DNA from: Lithobates sylvaticus
Taxonomy: Eukaryota > Chordata > Amphibia > Anura > Ranidae
Assembly: GCA_028564925.1 (NCBI GenBank)
Contig: CM053033.1
Coordinates: 85,714,468 to 85,778,467, forward strand
DNA length: 64,000 bases
Direction: 5' to 3'
A program made the translations under genes and the position numbers. Of this stretch, positions 45,000 to 58,639 are shown piece after piece. Numbering within the stretch: position 1 is the first letter of the stretch; every line of letters starts with the position of its first letter. Below the pieces are notes generated by a model, which ran no database searches, was not told the DNA's origin, and saw only the letters and a list, made by a program, of their open reading frames with translations.

Positions 45000-46400
45000 T
45001 CAACACAATCTACAATAATGCAACTGTGAACAAGAAAAACCTCCTTTGATCACCTGTTTCCAGTGCCAAAAAAGTTTCATATCAAATGTACAGATTCTGG
45101 TGTGAAAAGGGCTCGGAGATTGCTTACATGCATAAGTTTGCATAATTGTCTAATCAAGTTTCACCACTAGATGGCGATCTTTTTACGTTTTCTGGTGAAG
45201 CAACATTTTATTTGGAAGCTGCATTTGTGTTTGTGTCCAGGGGTGGCAGTGTTCACCATTTAACATTTAGGTACACTTCTCATTTCTGAACATGCAGCCT
45301 ATGATGATTTACTTAGCTGGAAGACTCTGTGTGAAAATGGATGTGATTTTATCAAGAAATACCATCTATCACTGATGACGCGAACGGTACTAATATTCAC
45401 ATAATGCACTCAAGTCGGAAAAAATAACTAAATCAGTTCAGCAGGTTGATTGGCCACATTGGGCTGCTTGTCAGACATGTCTCTCATGCCATATGGCCAT
45501 GCTATTGATACTCCCATTTTCTAAGGCTGTATTTTGTATGCGTACTTTGCTTTGCTTCATGACTTTTCTGAACATTGTCTGACTTTTCAGTGCAGTCTGT
45601 ACATATAATCTACAGGTTAGGAAGTTCTTTTGTCACATACATGCCTGTCCACATCACTTATGTTGTATGCTGTATTGATTTTGTGGAAGGTGTCACTAAT
45701 CAATAACTGATAGCAGAAATCTTCACCAGCATACATTTATCATGCTAGAATAAATTCCTTTCTTTACATTGGAAGAAAGGTATCACAGGCCAACATCTCA
45801 GGACTGCTCAGAATTTCAAAGTGACGACTTTAGCTTCAGAAAGGGATCCTGCACAGTCCTGAAATGTCAGCCAGTGATTCCTTTTTTCTAACATTAAGTC
45901 TTGAACCGCATCCAATTCACATGACTTGTGAACCATCAGCCTTCTCTATGGAGCTGGTTCACATATCTGCGGGCTGGCCGCGGTCCATTTTTAAAAAGAT
46001 TCCTGTGCTTTTTCAGTCCAGTTCAGGTGCGACTTCAAGTAAAAATTTGCACCTGAAGCAGTGATCAAACCCATACCAACTCCTTTTTAAAAACCACACT
46101 GAAACCACGGCTGTACATATGTGAACCTAATAAAGGAAATCATTCTTTCATAATCATCATTCTTTGCTGGTGAATATTATTTTTTTTATACATGTAATAT
46201 GACTTTACCAGAAGAGACCTGAAATATGACTTATGGTGGTCATTCCCATTTGAACAGCCTGTACAGTTGCTTCAACTACCAGCCAGTCTGAAATTTCAGC
46301 TGTGTGCTATTGATGGATATGTAGGTGAAATATTTTTTTTATTTATTAAATACATTTTGTTTTTTAAGTGGTTTTAAAGGCAGAAGGTTTTTTACCCTAA
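45000..46400. other. No gene recognised
   Basis: Around 45955-46130 there is GTTCACATATCTGCGGGC-type text with an inverted counterpart (CACGGCTGTACATATGTGAAC, 46105-46125), a decayed Harbinger-style MITE. The rest is AT-rich and unassigned. Confidence 0.45.
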
Positions 46401-47193
46401 AGTGATTGTAAAGTCTCATTTAAAAATAAAAAATAAAAATAACAAACATATACTTACCAGCCCTGTGTAATGGTTTTGCACAGGGCAGCCTGGATCCTCC
46501 TCTTCTCGTCTCCCTTTTCGCTGCTCCTGGCCCCTCCCTCCTGTCAAGCTGCTTGCTATGGGAGCAGCCAAGCTGTAGCTTTGTGTGTCTATTCCGACAT
46601 GGAGCTGTGGTTCGGCCCCCGCCCCTCTCTCTCCTGATTGGCTAAGGGACTTTGACAGCAGAAGGAGCCAATGATGCCACTGCTGTGTCTCAGCCAATCA
46701 GGAGGTAGAGTCCCTGACAGCCCAGGGACTCGTTGACATCGCTGGATAGAGAGGGGGCTCAGGTAAGTATTAGAGGGGCTGCTGCACACAGAAGGCTTTT
46801 TATCTTAATGCATTAAGGTAAAAAAAACTCCTGTGTGCAACGCCCCCTCCCCAGCCTCCCCGTATACTTACGTGAGCCCCATCTCGATCCAGTGTTGTGC
46901 ATTAGAGCAGTGGCTTTCCCAGGTCTCTGTCTCCTCTGTGCCATTGGATCCTGCTGCTGCCAATCACTGCCAGTGAGCCAATGAAGAGAGAGCAGGAGGC
47001 AAGGCTAAGATCTTTGTGTGAATGAACAATGTCCATTTATAGGAGCGCAGTTTGCTATTGAGCCTGCTCGAGTGCCCCCATAGCATTTGGGGTATTTGGC
47101 AGGGGGGAAAAGCCAGGACCGCCGGGAGTGGAACCAAAAATAAGAGGATCAGATTATTATTTTTTTTTTTTAATGTAAACCTTTAGAATCACT
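46401..47193. mobile_element. TTAA foldback element (AGTGATTGTAAAG ends)
   Basis: Left AGTGATTGTAAAGTC after CTAA (46397-46400), right AACCTTTAGAATCACT before TTAA (47194-47197). Contains two inner palindromes: CCCTGTGTAATGG...TTTTGCACAGGG near 46460 and the CACACAGAAGGCTTTTTATC block near 46785 with its complement ending in CTCCTGTGTGC. Noncoding. Confidence 0.65.
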
Positions 47194-47296
47194 TTAATAT
47201 TGGCCTGGAGTTTGCCTTTCAGGAAGTGTCTTATTGTAGCATTTGGGGAGGTAACTGTATTGTGCAAATTATACTTCCCTCATCCTTCTATGAATA

Positions 47297-48489
47297 CAAT
47301 GCATTCATAAAGTATTCGGACCCCCTCCACTTTTTTCAATTTTGTTATGTTGCAGCCTGATGCTACAATTTGTTTAAATCCCCCCCCCCCCCCATCTCAT
47401 TAATGGACCCTCAGTACCCCCATATTGACAAAGCAAAAACAGAATTTGAGAAATGTCTGCAAATGTAAGGAAAAAATTAAATATCACATTAGCATAAGCA
47501 TTCAGACCCTTTGCAACAACACTTGCAATTTATCTCAGGTGCCTCCCATTTCTCTTAATTGTTGGTGAGATGTTTCTACACCTTGATTGGTGTCCACCTG
47601 TAAATTAAATTGATTGGACACGATTTAGAAAGGCACACACATCTCTATAAAATACCTCACAGCTGACAAGGCATACTGTATCGTAGGAAAAACCATGAGG
47701 TCAAAGGAACAGCCTGCAGAGTTCAGAGACATGATTACTGCAAGGCACAAATCTGGGGAGAGCTACAAAGAAATTCTGCTGCACTGAAGGTTCACAATGG
47801 CCTCCATAATTCTCAAATGGAAGAAGTGTGGTACAACCTGGACTCTTCCAAAGCTGGTCACTCGGCCAACTTAGCAATTGGGGGAGAAGGGCCTTAGCAA
47901 GAGAGGTGACCAAGGACCCGATGGTCACTCTGACTGAGCTCCAGAAATCCTGTGTGGCGATGGGACAAAGTTCCAGAACAGCAATCACTGCAGCCCTCCA
48001 CTGATCTGGCCTTTATGCAAAGTGGCTAGATGGAAGCCTCCCTCCTCTCCTGAAAACTCCCTTGTCCTTTGCAAAAAAAAGCACCTGGAGGACTCTGACT
48101 GTAAAGACCAAGATTCTCTGTTCTGATGAAACCAAGATTGAACTGTTTGGCCTTAATTCTAAATGTCATGTCTGGAGGAAACCAAACACTGCTCATCATC
48201 TCCCCAATACCATCCCATTGCTGAATGGATCAAAGTACAGAGCTATCCCCACAGCACCCAGGACTTCAGACTGGGCCAAATATTCACCTTCCAACATGAC
48301 GACAATTCTAGGTACACAGCCAAGACAACAGAGTTGCTTTACCTGTTGTCCAACCAGTGCCACATGACTGCAAAGTGGAGAAAAATGCTGCAGTGTATCC
48401 AGCATAGGATGCCCCAATGACCAGTGCAAATTAAAAATGACGCTTTCCTCTACAAATGCTGCAGTAAGATGCCTGCTGGGGCGCTCCTT
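47297..48489 (+). mobile_element. Decayed second Tc1-type transposon
   Basis: Begins CAATGCATTCATAAAGTATT after TA, the TIR style of a common vertebrate Tc1 family. Transposase runs on the + strand from about 47697 (MRSKEQPAEFRDMITARHK). The first catalytic region (SDETKIELFGLN) is in the 48062-48367 frame and the second (FQHDDNSRYTAK) in the 48163-48420 frame. Stops and frame changes are scattered through it. Its 3' end, including the DDE glutamate and right TIR, is not recognisable before the TTAA element at 48494. Confidence 0.85.
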
Positions 48490-48493
48490 TTAA

Positions 48494-48947
48494 CCCTTTC
48501 ACTGCCAGGTCCATACGTCGTAAGGCTGCAGCCACCAGGATTGTGTGTAAAACTGACAGGCAGACTCCTGCCTGTCGAGTGGAAGCATTTGGGTGGCTGC
48601 GCTGGCGCCCGATTTCCTCCACACACTCTCTGTACAGGTGCCGCCCCCCTGCCATTATCCCAGGCCTCGCTTGCCCATCTGCGGGACCAGGACCGACATG
48701 GCAGGTGCCAGCAGGTGGAGGGCAGGGAGAAGAGCAAGGACATGTCCGCTCTTCTACCCTTCTTGCTGTGGGCTGGAAAGCAAAGTTAGCTTATCTTTAG
48801 CCACCGGTACCTGTGTTGGAGGCGTAGAGTCTTGACATCTGTCAGCTGACAGCTGTGTCTGTTGGTACGCAAATATGTGGCCTTTCTGTGCCAAGGCCCA
48901 CCCACCGAGAGGTCACATATTTGCGTGTTGTCGGCTCCTAGGGGTTG
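48494..48947. mobile_element. TTAA element (CCCTTTCACTGCCAG family)
   Basis: CCCTTTCACTGCCAGGTCC after TTAA (48490-48493). The right side appears to end at CCTAGGGGTTGA (48938-48948), a decayed TTAA. Interior is GC-rich with inverted ACAGCTG blocks and two GTGGCC/GTCACATATTTGCG segments. Overlapping open frames on both strands here reflect GC content. Confidence 0.5.
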
Positions 48948-48959
48948 AGCAAAAAATGT

Positions 48960-49504
48960 AAAAAATTATGTTACACCTAAAAAACAAAGTTGAGGTCCCC
49001 CCTACCCCCAACATTTACAACATTTACACATGTAAGAACGTAAAAGGCGCACACCAGGGGTACCTAGGCTTCAAAATGTCAATTGCGATACACATTGCCA
49101 TGCACACCGGAATGAGAGCAATAATTCTAGCACAAGACCTCCTCCGTAACACTAAACTGATGACCTAAATATAGAGTACTGAAGTTTATTGCCATTTCAC
49201 GGGAGCACACACATTTTCAAGGTCCAACATCCTTTGTGGCTATCAGCTTGTAGTTCTAAATGGACTACCACAGCGCTGTTGAGCCCTGTGGTAATTCATT
49301 CATGCTTGCTGTCACAGTGTAGCTGCCTGGCCATATAGGAGGTTTGGACAGACAGATACACAGGCAATCTGCAGGACCGTGGCATTACACCCACAATCTG
49401 CTGATCGCAGTGCAATGTTTTACAGATCAATTACAAAAAACAATACATGCAAAAAAGTGCATTTATAATTAATTTTTTTTGTAAAGGTGAATTTATCCTT
49501 TAAA
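48960..49504. other. Repeat-derived, no gene
   Basis: Words such as 'CACAAGACCTCCTCCGTAAC' resemble text near 29270 in the 5.6-kb element. The segment ends with AAGGTGAATTTATCCTTTAA (49485-49504), the end of the 7078-7410 family. Confidence 0.45.
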
Positions 49505-49570
49505 ACTTAGTTGGCCTACCATCATATATATATTTTTATGTTAAATGCATGCTAATGTAAATGTATATGA

Positions 49571-51623
<2,053 letters not shown>

Positions 51624-51683
51624 CTACAAGTTTTTATAAGAGGAGAGAATATTAATTGTTATCTCTGACAGGGAGCACAGTAC

Positions 51684-51684
<1 letters not shown>

Positions 51685-51734
<50 letters not shown>
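51685..51734. repeat. Run of 50 C
   Basis: Fifty consecutive C, 63 bp after the TA microsatellite. Such runs are prone to length error in sequencing, so the exact count is uncertain. Confidence 0.95.
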
Positions 51735-52787
51735 ATGCCTTCATCTCTGCAGGACAAAGCCATCTTTTTTCCACACCTACTTTCTGCACTGAGAGAATTT
51801 CTCAGAGATTATACAAACCTCTAATTCCTGGTGTCTCTGCAGTTTTTGTTCACAAAAGCCTGACACAGATCAGCCAGTGTTTCTGCCTGTCATCTTGTTC
51901 CTTTAAATTACAGTTTACAGTCTGAGTGTAAATGGGGCAGGATGAAGGGGACCGAAGAAATTCTTCCTCCGGCAGAACAATGACATTATCTCAATTTAGA
52001 CAATTTCTTTATGGAAGTTTTTTTAAGTATACTATTGCTGTATATTGTGGCATCCCATGAATTATTCATGCAGACTTTATAAAAGGAAAATGTAGCTTGA
52101 ACTTTACGATTGGTTACATGTAATACATTTCTAGCTTGAGATGGAAATGATTTGCCTTTTCCCAATTTAATTCCTGCATGGCGCAATAATGACTCTAAAC
52201 CCAAACTATAAAGTTGTTGTGTGTGTTACAGACACCTTACTCCAAGATACAAGCCCTAATAGTTGTCAGAGGCTGGTGTTGCAATAGATATTGGGACACA
52301 GACTGTTTTTCTGATCCTTTCCTTGGCTTTGGAAAGTTGCTGGAATGTTTATGTTTTCCCTTTGGGTAGCGTTCTGGAGCTCAGCATAACATGTTGTCAG
52401 TCTGTATTGCAGAATTGAGTAATCTGTTGCACGTGATTTGTTTGTTTGTTTCAATTAAGCTATTTTGATACAAGACAGACGTCTTGGCTCTGTAATCTCG
52501 CTGTTGACTCATCAGGTTGTGATTCATTGTTCAAAGGGGGATTTCTCAACACATGTGAGGTTGCTCACAAATATTGAATGTTTTGATTCTGTTTCTTGTC
52601 CTTTTTTTCTTTTGTTTGGGGTATGTGTACTCAAGCATCTTATTGCATTTCATCAGTTGTCATAGTTATAAAGAGTTCATCAGTTCTTTGTTCTCTGTTT
52701 GAACCACTCATACTGTGAAGAACCCTGTACCAAACAGATGGTGAATTTCACTTTTATAATATGAAGCTGATGTCTCCTTTTATATCA
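51735..52787. other. No gene recognised
   Basis: Apparently unique AT-rich DNA. Some 'CTGCAGGACAAAG...TTCTCAGAGA' text at 51750-51850 recalls the 22130-22420 repeat group. No exon-like frame. Confidence 0.45.
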
Positions 52788-52941
52788 CAGGTGTCAAACT
52801 GCCAGCCCTCCAGCTGTTGCGAAACTACAAGTCCCATGAGGCATTGCAAGGCTGATCTTTACAAACATGACTCCCTCAGGCAGAGGCTGGATGGGACTTG
52901 TGGTTCCACAACAGGTGAAGGCCGCCAGTTTGACACCCCTG
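52788..52941. mobile_element. hAT-type foldback MITE, diverged copy of 727-883
   Basis: CAGGTGTCAAACTGCCAGCC at the left and the inverted CCGCCAGTTTGACACCCCTG at the right, with CCTCCAGCTGTTGCGAAACT inside as in the first copy. The 8-bp duplication is no longer identifiable. Confidence 0.85.
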
Positions 52942-52962
52942 TTTTACATTGTATGATCCTTG

Positions 52963-54225
52963 TGTAGTGGGGGGCCTGCTCTGCTACCTGCGGTTCCCGC
53001 ACCTCCTGTTATCCCCTCCGGTGGCTGCCGGGCAGAGACTGACAGACATTGACGCGCCTGTCAGCCCCTGGGTGGGCTTTCTCCCTTCTCCCCTTTATTT
53101 CCTCTGTGAGAAGAGCGGAGCTCACACAAGGTTATCCGCCCACTCTGCTCTTTCCTTTACCAACCTATTGGCAGAGACTGAGAGCCAATCATCAAGGAGC
53201 AGCAGCAGAGAATTGTGGGATATGAAATCCAAACACAAAGCAGCCTGACCGACTTTTAAGGTGGCAGGACTGCAAATCCCAGGCTACACGCCAGAGACAA
53301 AAAGAGAATTGTGGGAGAGACTATAAAAGTACAGGGTGGACTAGGCCCAAGCATCTTTGCATTCTGGATCCCCTCATGTGGATGCCATCATGCCTGCTTG
53401 CTGTTCATCTGACATCCATCCAGCACCACTCCGGTCGCCTGCCAACCTGTGTACTGAGCTTCACATCGGGAGATCGATACGGCGGATCCGCTGCACGAGT
53501 GTCGCTACATGAGCTACTGTCCGTTAGGCATCGAATCTGCCTGGTCATTGGTGAGAGGGCAGTCGCCCACCTTTACAAATCCTTTCTCAGGATTTCATTG
53601 GGACACTTTGCACGGACATCTCTACCTTAGGAATACTTTACTGAACCTACTTTGAACACTGTGCATCGACGCCTCTAGCTGTCCTAATTTCAAGAAACCT
53701 ATTGCTGGCTACTACACTTATTGGATAAACGTTAATGAGTTCCTACATGCTGATGAAGACCATCATATCTGCAATGGGTACATTACTGCCATTGATGCTA
53801 TAATGGGCCTTATACCATTACCTTTAAGTCAGACCTCTCATTAGGGTTAACGGTTAACAGTTTGTCCTGGGGCTCCCCTTTAGTATTTGTAATATCTACA
53901 AGTACTCAATAGTTTTAAGGAAGATATTTACTGGTTATCTGTCACTGACTGACTGTATTGATTCTGTCTATTTGTATAGCCTAGAAATTTGTTTAAGCAC
54001 TATAAATATCACTTGAACCAAATCCTGGTTGTTTGTCCAGGATCTGGCTGACCAATACCATAATATTTTATTTATATACACACACAAAATATTTTGAGTT
54101 TCTTGCTTTCTAAGTGAATTGAAGAAAACATTAATACTTGAACTGTGTCAGTGTGTCATTACTGTGGTATTCTTTTAATCACATTGCCAGGAGGGGCTGA
54201 GGCCATTCCTGGGGGTGATGTCTAC
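52963..54225 (+). mobile_element. Possible LTR-type remnant (low confidence)
   Basis: Begins TGTAGTGGGG and contains a GC-rich front, a TATA-like ACTATAAAAG at 53320-53329 and an AT-rich back part, ending near CTGGGGGTGATGTCTAC. This layout resembles a solo LTR, but the right end does not read CA cleanly and no target duplication is seen. It has no coding content. It could instead be ordinary sequence with a chance promoter. Confidence 0.25.
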
Positions 54226-54544
54226 TGACCATTCCATACTCCAAAACCAAAACAAAAAAGTAGACTTTATATAAATGTGCTAGATCTTTTGTTGACTTTG
54301 AATATAGTTACAGCTATTATTTTTTTTATAAAAAACTAAACAAGCCTAAGTGAGACCTGCCATTGAACCTTCTCCAAAAAAAGAGTTGGCCATGTATGCA
54401 AATAAATGCAAATAATCGGTCTCTAGGTATTCTGATGCTCCTTAGGCTTGCAGAAAGGAATTCAGCAAAGGGAACATGACATTCCACTCTCAATTTCCTT
54501 GGTCTCACTGGGACAGGATGTGAGGGGTTATCAGATTCAAAATG

Positions 54545-54692
54545 AAGCCCCCCCGGTCACACCGGTGCGACTTGTCATGTGAATTGACCGTTTTTTTCTG
54601 CAATGGAACCGTTCAAATCGGTGCGACTTTGGCGTATTTTCAAAGTAGTTTCTGCACTACTTTTTGAGATTTCAGGTGAAAAAAGGTAATTG
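54545..54692. repeat. Harbinger-style MITE fragment
   Basis: CCCCCCGGTCACACCGGTGC, GCGACTTGTCATGTG and 'CGGTGCGACTTTGG...GCACTACTTT' match the interior of 9999-10200. Ends are decayed. Confidence 0.5.
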
Positions 54693-55672
54693 TTAACCGC
54701 TTGCCCACCACCTCACGCAGATATACTGCGGCAGAAAGGCACTTACAGGCAAACTAACGTACCTGTACATTGCCCTTTAAGAGGCGGCCTGCGGGCGCGC
54801 GCGGCAAGCTCTATGAGTCGGTTCGTGGGTCCCGTGGACTCGGTCGCCGCTGGGATACCCACGATCGTCTCACGGAGAGGAAGAACGGGGAGATGCTAAT
54901 GTAAACAAGCATTTCCCCGTTCTGCCTAGTGACCGTGTCACTGATCTCTGCTCCCTGTGATCGGAAGCAGAGATCATTGACATGCCACACGTAGCCACGC
55001 CCCCCCCCACAGTTAGAAGCACTCCCCAGGACACACTTAACCCCTACACTGCCACCTAGTGGTTAACCCCTTCACTGCCAGTGTCATTTACACAGGAATC
55101 AGTGCATTTGTATAGCACGGATTGCTGTATAAATGACAATGGTGTCAAAAATGTCCGATGTGTCCGCCAAAATGTCTCAGTCACGATAAAAATCTCTGAT
55201 CGCCGCCATTACTAGTAAAAAAAAAAAATTATTAATAAAAATGCCATAAAACTATCCCCTATTTTGTAAATGCTATAACTTTTGCGCAAACCAATCAATA
55301 ATCGCTTATTGCGATTTTTTTGTTACCAAAAATATGTAGAAGAATACGTATCGGCCTAAACTGAGGAAAAAAATTTGTTTTTTTATATATTTTTGGGGGA
55401 TATTTATGTAGCGCCGACACTTTTCTAAAGTGCGCTATAGTGTAAATTTCATTTTTCCAGAACTGTAAGTTCGGGGGGTTAATAGTTTAGGTCATTTAAT
55501 TTGGCATCAGTTTGACTGGGCTGAAATGGAGTTCTGCCTGGTCATAGGTGAAGTGAACACCTGTGACAGGCTGAGAACGCAGCCTGGTTGGACGTGTTGG
55601 GTACCAATCTTGCTCAGAGCCAATCAGCGAGCGTGTCTGGCCCCGCTGTGCATTCTGGGGAGGGGTACTTAA

Positions 55673-56631
55673 CCACTTCAATACTGGGCACTTAAACACC
55701 TTCCTGCCCAGACCAATTTTCGTCTTTCAGCGCTGTCGCACTTTGAATGACAATTGCGCGGTCATGCTACACTGTACCCAAATTACATTTTTATCATTTT
55801 GTTCCCACAAATAGAGCTTTCTTTTGGTGGTATTTCATCACCTCTACGGTTTAAATTTTTTGCTAAACAAATAAAAAAAATATATGTATTTTTTTTTTTG
55901 TTTCAGTTTCAAAACTTTGTAAATAGGTAAGTTTTCTCCTTCACTGATGGGGCTGCACTGACAGGCACTGATAAGGCGGCACTGATGGGCACCGATGAGG
56001 TGGCACCAATAAAGTGGCATTGATGGGCACTGATATGTGGCACTGATAGGTGGCACTGATGGGCGACACGGATGGGCACTGATAGGTGGCACAATTGGCA
56101 CTGATAGCTGGCATGGATAGGCGGCACTGATAGGTGGCACGGATGGGCACTGATAGGTGGCACAGATGGGCACCGATAGGTGGCATTGTATTGTTTTGTA
56201 CTGATGGATGCTAATCAGTGCCAAACAATAATGCATGCCAATCGGTGATGCCCATTGTGGGCACTGATTGGCATCCATTGTGGGCACTGACTGGCATCCT
56301 TGGTGGTCTAGGGTGGCATACCTGGTGCTGGGCATCCCTGGTGGTCTGGTGGCATCCCTGGTGGTCCAGTGTGGGCATCCTCGGGGGGGCTGCGCTGATA
56401 ATCGATCAGCATAAGACCCCCCTGACAGACGCGAGTGAGGAAAAGCCGATCAACGGCTCTTCCTATTTACACTGTGATCAACCGTGATTGGACAAGGCTG
56501 ATCACGTGGTAAAGAGTCTCCGTCGGAGACTCTTTACCGAGATTGTAGTTGCGGGGTGCCGCGATGCGTGCCCCCCATATGACACCAGGATTTTGAAACC
56601 GTCATTCGCCTATAGGGCGGGCGGCAAGTGG
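55673..56631. mobile_element. TTAA (piggyBac-like) element nested inside the LTR-like element
   Basis: CCACTTCAATACTGGGC after TTAA (55669-55672), ending CGGGCGGCAAGTGG before TTAA (56632-56635). Inverted core (CCCACAAATAGAGCTTTC near 55805). Its right half contains a GGCACTGAT minisatellite. Third level of a three-deep nest. Confidence 0.85.
55953..56370. repeat. GGCACTGAT/GGTGGCAC minisatellite
   Basis: Degenerate short units (GGGCACTGATAGGTGGCAC and variants, later TGGTGGTCTGGTGGCATCCC). Produces histidine/cysteine/proline-rich open frames on the minus strand in several frames, which are not genes. Confidence 0.9.
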
Positions 56632-57688
56632 TTAAGATGCTGAAGTCACGTGTTCAGCGTTCGGCTTGCTCTTTGATTCCTGGTTCCGTGAGCCCCGTGA
56701 AGGGTCACGGACCCAGGAGTGTCTGCCCCCCATAAGCCTGGTCACCCTGACCAGCCCCAGAAGCCCTCATGGCTAGTTCGAGGCCCAGTAACTGAAGGAG
56801 GATTCTGAGGTTTCCCGTGTCCTCTCAGGATTGGAGAGGCCCAACAACTCGTACAAGCAACCAGGGGAGGACTCTTCGGAGGAGGGCCAAGAAGCTGGCT
56901 GCTCGGTAAGAGCCTGGAAGCTGAGATTGCATGGACACTAGTGAATCCGCATTTCCTACGGTATTGCCAAAACGGCTATAAGATTCAGGTACCATAGAAA
57001 AAGTTCCTAAACCCATCCATCGGTTACAACATAGTCTGTGGCAGAGACTTTGCAAATCTTTGAATCACTTGTTGGCTGCTAGATCCACAGACAGGGGTTT
57101 ATCCAACCGTGAAGTGCCCAGTTGCGAGTGGCTACTCTCTGGGCTATCTAAAGAGACATTCAATTGATGTTGGCAGTTCTGAAGTGCCTGAGCTTTATCA
57201 TCCGTACCCTCTATTCCCAACTAAGAGATTGTATTATATCTGAACGTTATTTTTGCAAATAAAAATCCTCAAAAGGACATTTGAGTGTCAGCTTCTGAAA
57301 TTACTGGGTACTTACTGGTACAGGAAATTACCTGGGAATCCCTAGACAACGAACGACAAGCTACGAGGAGGAGGTAATTGGTAAGCCCAGAAAATACATA
57401 GCCGCCACGCAGGGGTTATGGTGCTACATTTATTATAGCAATGAGTAAAAAAGAATGCATTTTATTTTTCAAAATTGTCGCTCTTTTTTGTTTATAGCGC
57501 AAAAAATAAAAACCGCAGAGATGATCAAATGCCACCAAAAGAAAGCTCTATTTGTGGGGAAAAAAGGACGTTAATGTTTGGGAGCCACGTCGCACGACCA
57601 CGCAATTGTCAGTTAAATCGACGCAGTGCCAAATCGCAAGTGCTCTGGTCAGGAAGGGGGTAAATTCTTATGGGGCTGAAGTGGTTAA

Positions 57689-57972
57689 GATGGCCATAGA
57701 CATTATAGAACAAATATAGACCATCTTATGATATTTCTTTCCATAATTTTGTAGGACAGTGTAAACTTAGGATACACAAATGTGCATGAAGAATGGATAG
57801 GTTGATAAGAGCAGAGCCAGACACCTCCAATATTGGCTTTTTGTGGGGGAAGCAATAGTACGTGGAAAATGTTTATAAACCTGTTTTCACTGCTTCTCAG
57901 AAATAATATGCAGAGGTGTCACTGCTGTATGACTGTATTGGAGGGTTAATTATCTCACATGGTCAGCTTCCT
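57689..57972. other. No feature recognised
   Basis: Short AT-rich intronic spacer between the nest and the MITE upstream of the ralgps1 exon. Confidence 0.5.
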
Positions 57973-57975
57973 TTA

Positions 57976-58379
57976 GGCTGCTTTCACACTGGGGCGGTGC
58001 GGGGCGGCGACGGTAAAGCAGCGCTATATTTAGCGCTGCTTTACCATCGTTTTACCCGCGGTATGCGGCCGCTAGCGGGGTGGTTTTAACCCCCGCTAGC
58101 GGCCGCAAAAGGGTTAAAAACCTCCGCAAAGGTTTGCGGGCGGTATCCCCGCGGTTTCCCATTGATTTCAATGGGAAGGAGCGGTAAATACACCGCTCCT
58201 TCACCGCTCCAAAGATGCAGCTAGCAGGACTTTTGTTGCGGTCCTGCTAGCGCACCGCTCCAGTGTGAAAGCCCGCCGGCTTTCACACTGGAGTGAATGG
58301 GGCCGGTTTTTTCAGGCGGTGTACAGGCGCTATTTTTAGCGCTGTACCGCCTGAAAATCGCCCCAGTGTGAAAGCAGCC
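57976..58379. mobile_element. Harbinger-type MITE 133 bp upstream of the ralgps1 exon
   Basis: GGCTGCTTTCACACTGGGGC at the left, GCCCCAGTGTGAAAGCAGCC at the right, TTA at 57973-57975 and 58380-58382. The arms are nearly identical, so the copy looks young. The interior is built of GCTAGCGGCC, AGCGCTGCTTTACC and CCGCTCC palindromes. Confidence 0.92.
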
Positions 58380-58512
58380 TTAGTGATGGTAGAATTGTCT
58401 TTCCTTCATATGCAGCTGAAATTGATCTGGCAAATCTTATATTGGTGTTTGTTATATTTATACATATTGGATTACCTCTGATATTATGGCTGACGCTTGT
58501 TTGTCTTCTCAG

Positions 58513-58639
58513 GTCACCTGGGATTGTCGCAGCCTGTCACCAGCTGAGGCTGACCTCACCTTGCAGCATCCCGTGGAGGAGTATGTATAAGCGAAATGGC
58601 CTCATGGCCAATGTGACGGTCACCTCGGCCACTCCTGAG
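58513..58639 (+). CDS. ralgps1: ralgps1 first coding exon (start codon at 58583)
   Basis: RALGPS1 is a guanine-nucleotide exchange factor for Ral GTPases, with an N-terminal CDC25-type GEF domain, a PxxP motif and a C-terminal PH domain; it acts at membranes. The exon follows a good acceptor (TTTGTCTTCTCAG, ending 58512) and precedes a donor (CTGAG|GTATGG). The 70 bp before the ATG are 5' UTR. The ATG at 58583 has A at -3, and the exon encodes 19 residues, MYKRNGLMANVTVTSATPE, ending in phase 0. From memory the vertebrate RALGPS1 N-terminus is MYKRNGLMASVLVTSATPQ, and its next exon supplies a serine-rich stretch and the start of the GEF domain. That exon is not in the remaining 5.3 kb, so the following intron is long. 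RALGPS2 starts differently. The upstream frame is also open back to 58442, but that crosses the acceptor and is not used. Confidence 0.85.

Larger units (their letters stand above)
55407..57428. mobile_element. Solo-LTR-like element, itself interrupted
   Basis: TGTAGCGCCGACAC at the left and GGTGCTACA at the right: TG...CA ends with a short inverted repeat TGTAGC/GCTACA. It is flanked by a 4-bp duplication TTTA (55403-55406, 57429-57432). An AATAAA signal lies near 57259. Without the inner element it is about 1.06 kb. These traits fit a solo LTR of an old retroelement; the family cannot be named and no coding part is present. Confidence 0.6.
54697..57684. mobile_element. Non-autonomous TTAA (piggyBac-like) element, AACCxCTT family, copy 5, with nested insertions
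   Basis: CCGCTTGCCCACCACC after TTAA (54693-54696), ending GGGGCTGAAGTGG before TTAA (57685-57688). Without its insertion (55407-57428 plus the duplicated TTTA) it is about 960 bp, the size of copies 3 and 4, with the same core. The insertion splits the core at GATATTTA|TTATAGC. Confidence 0.88.

Noticed and set aside
48431-48835. Cluster of GC-rich open frames on both strands
   Set aside because: They fall in the CCCTTTCACTGCC repeat, overlap in several frames and match no family.
55844-56335. 163-codon Cys/His/Pro-rich minus-strand frame
   Set aside because: Product of the GGCACTGAT minisatellite; three overlapping frames show the same pattern.
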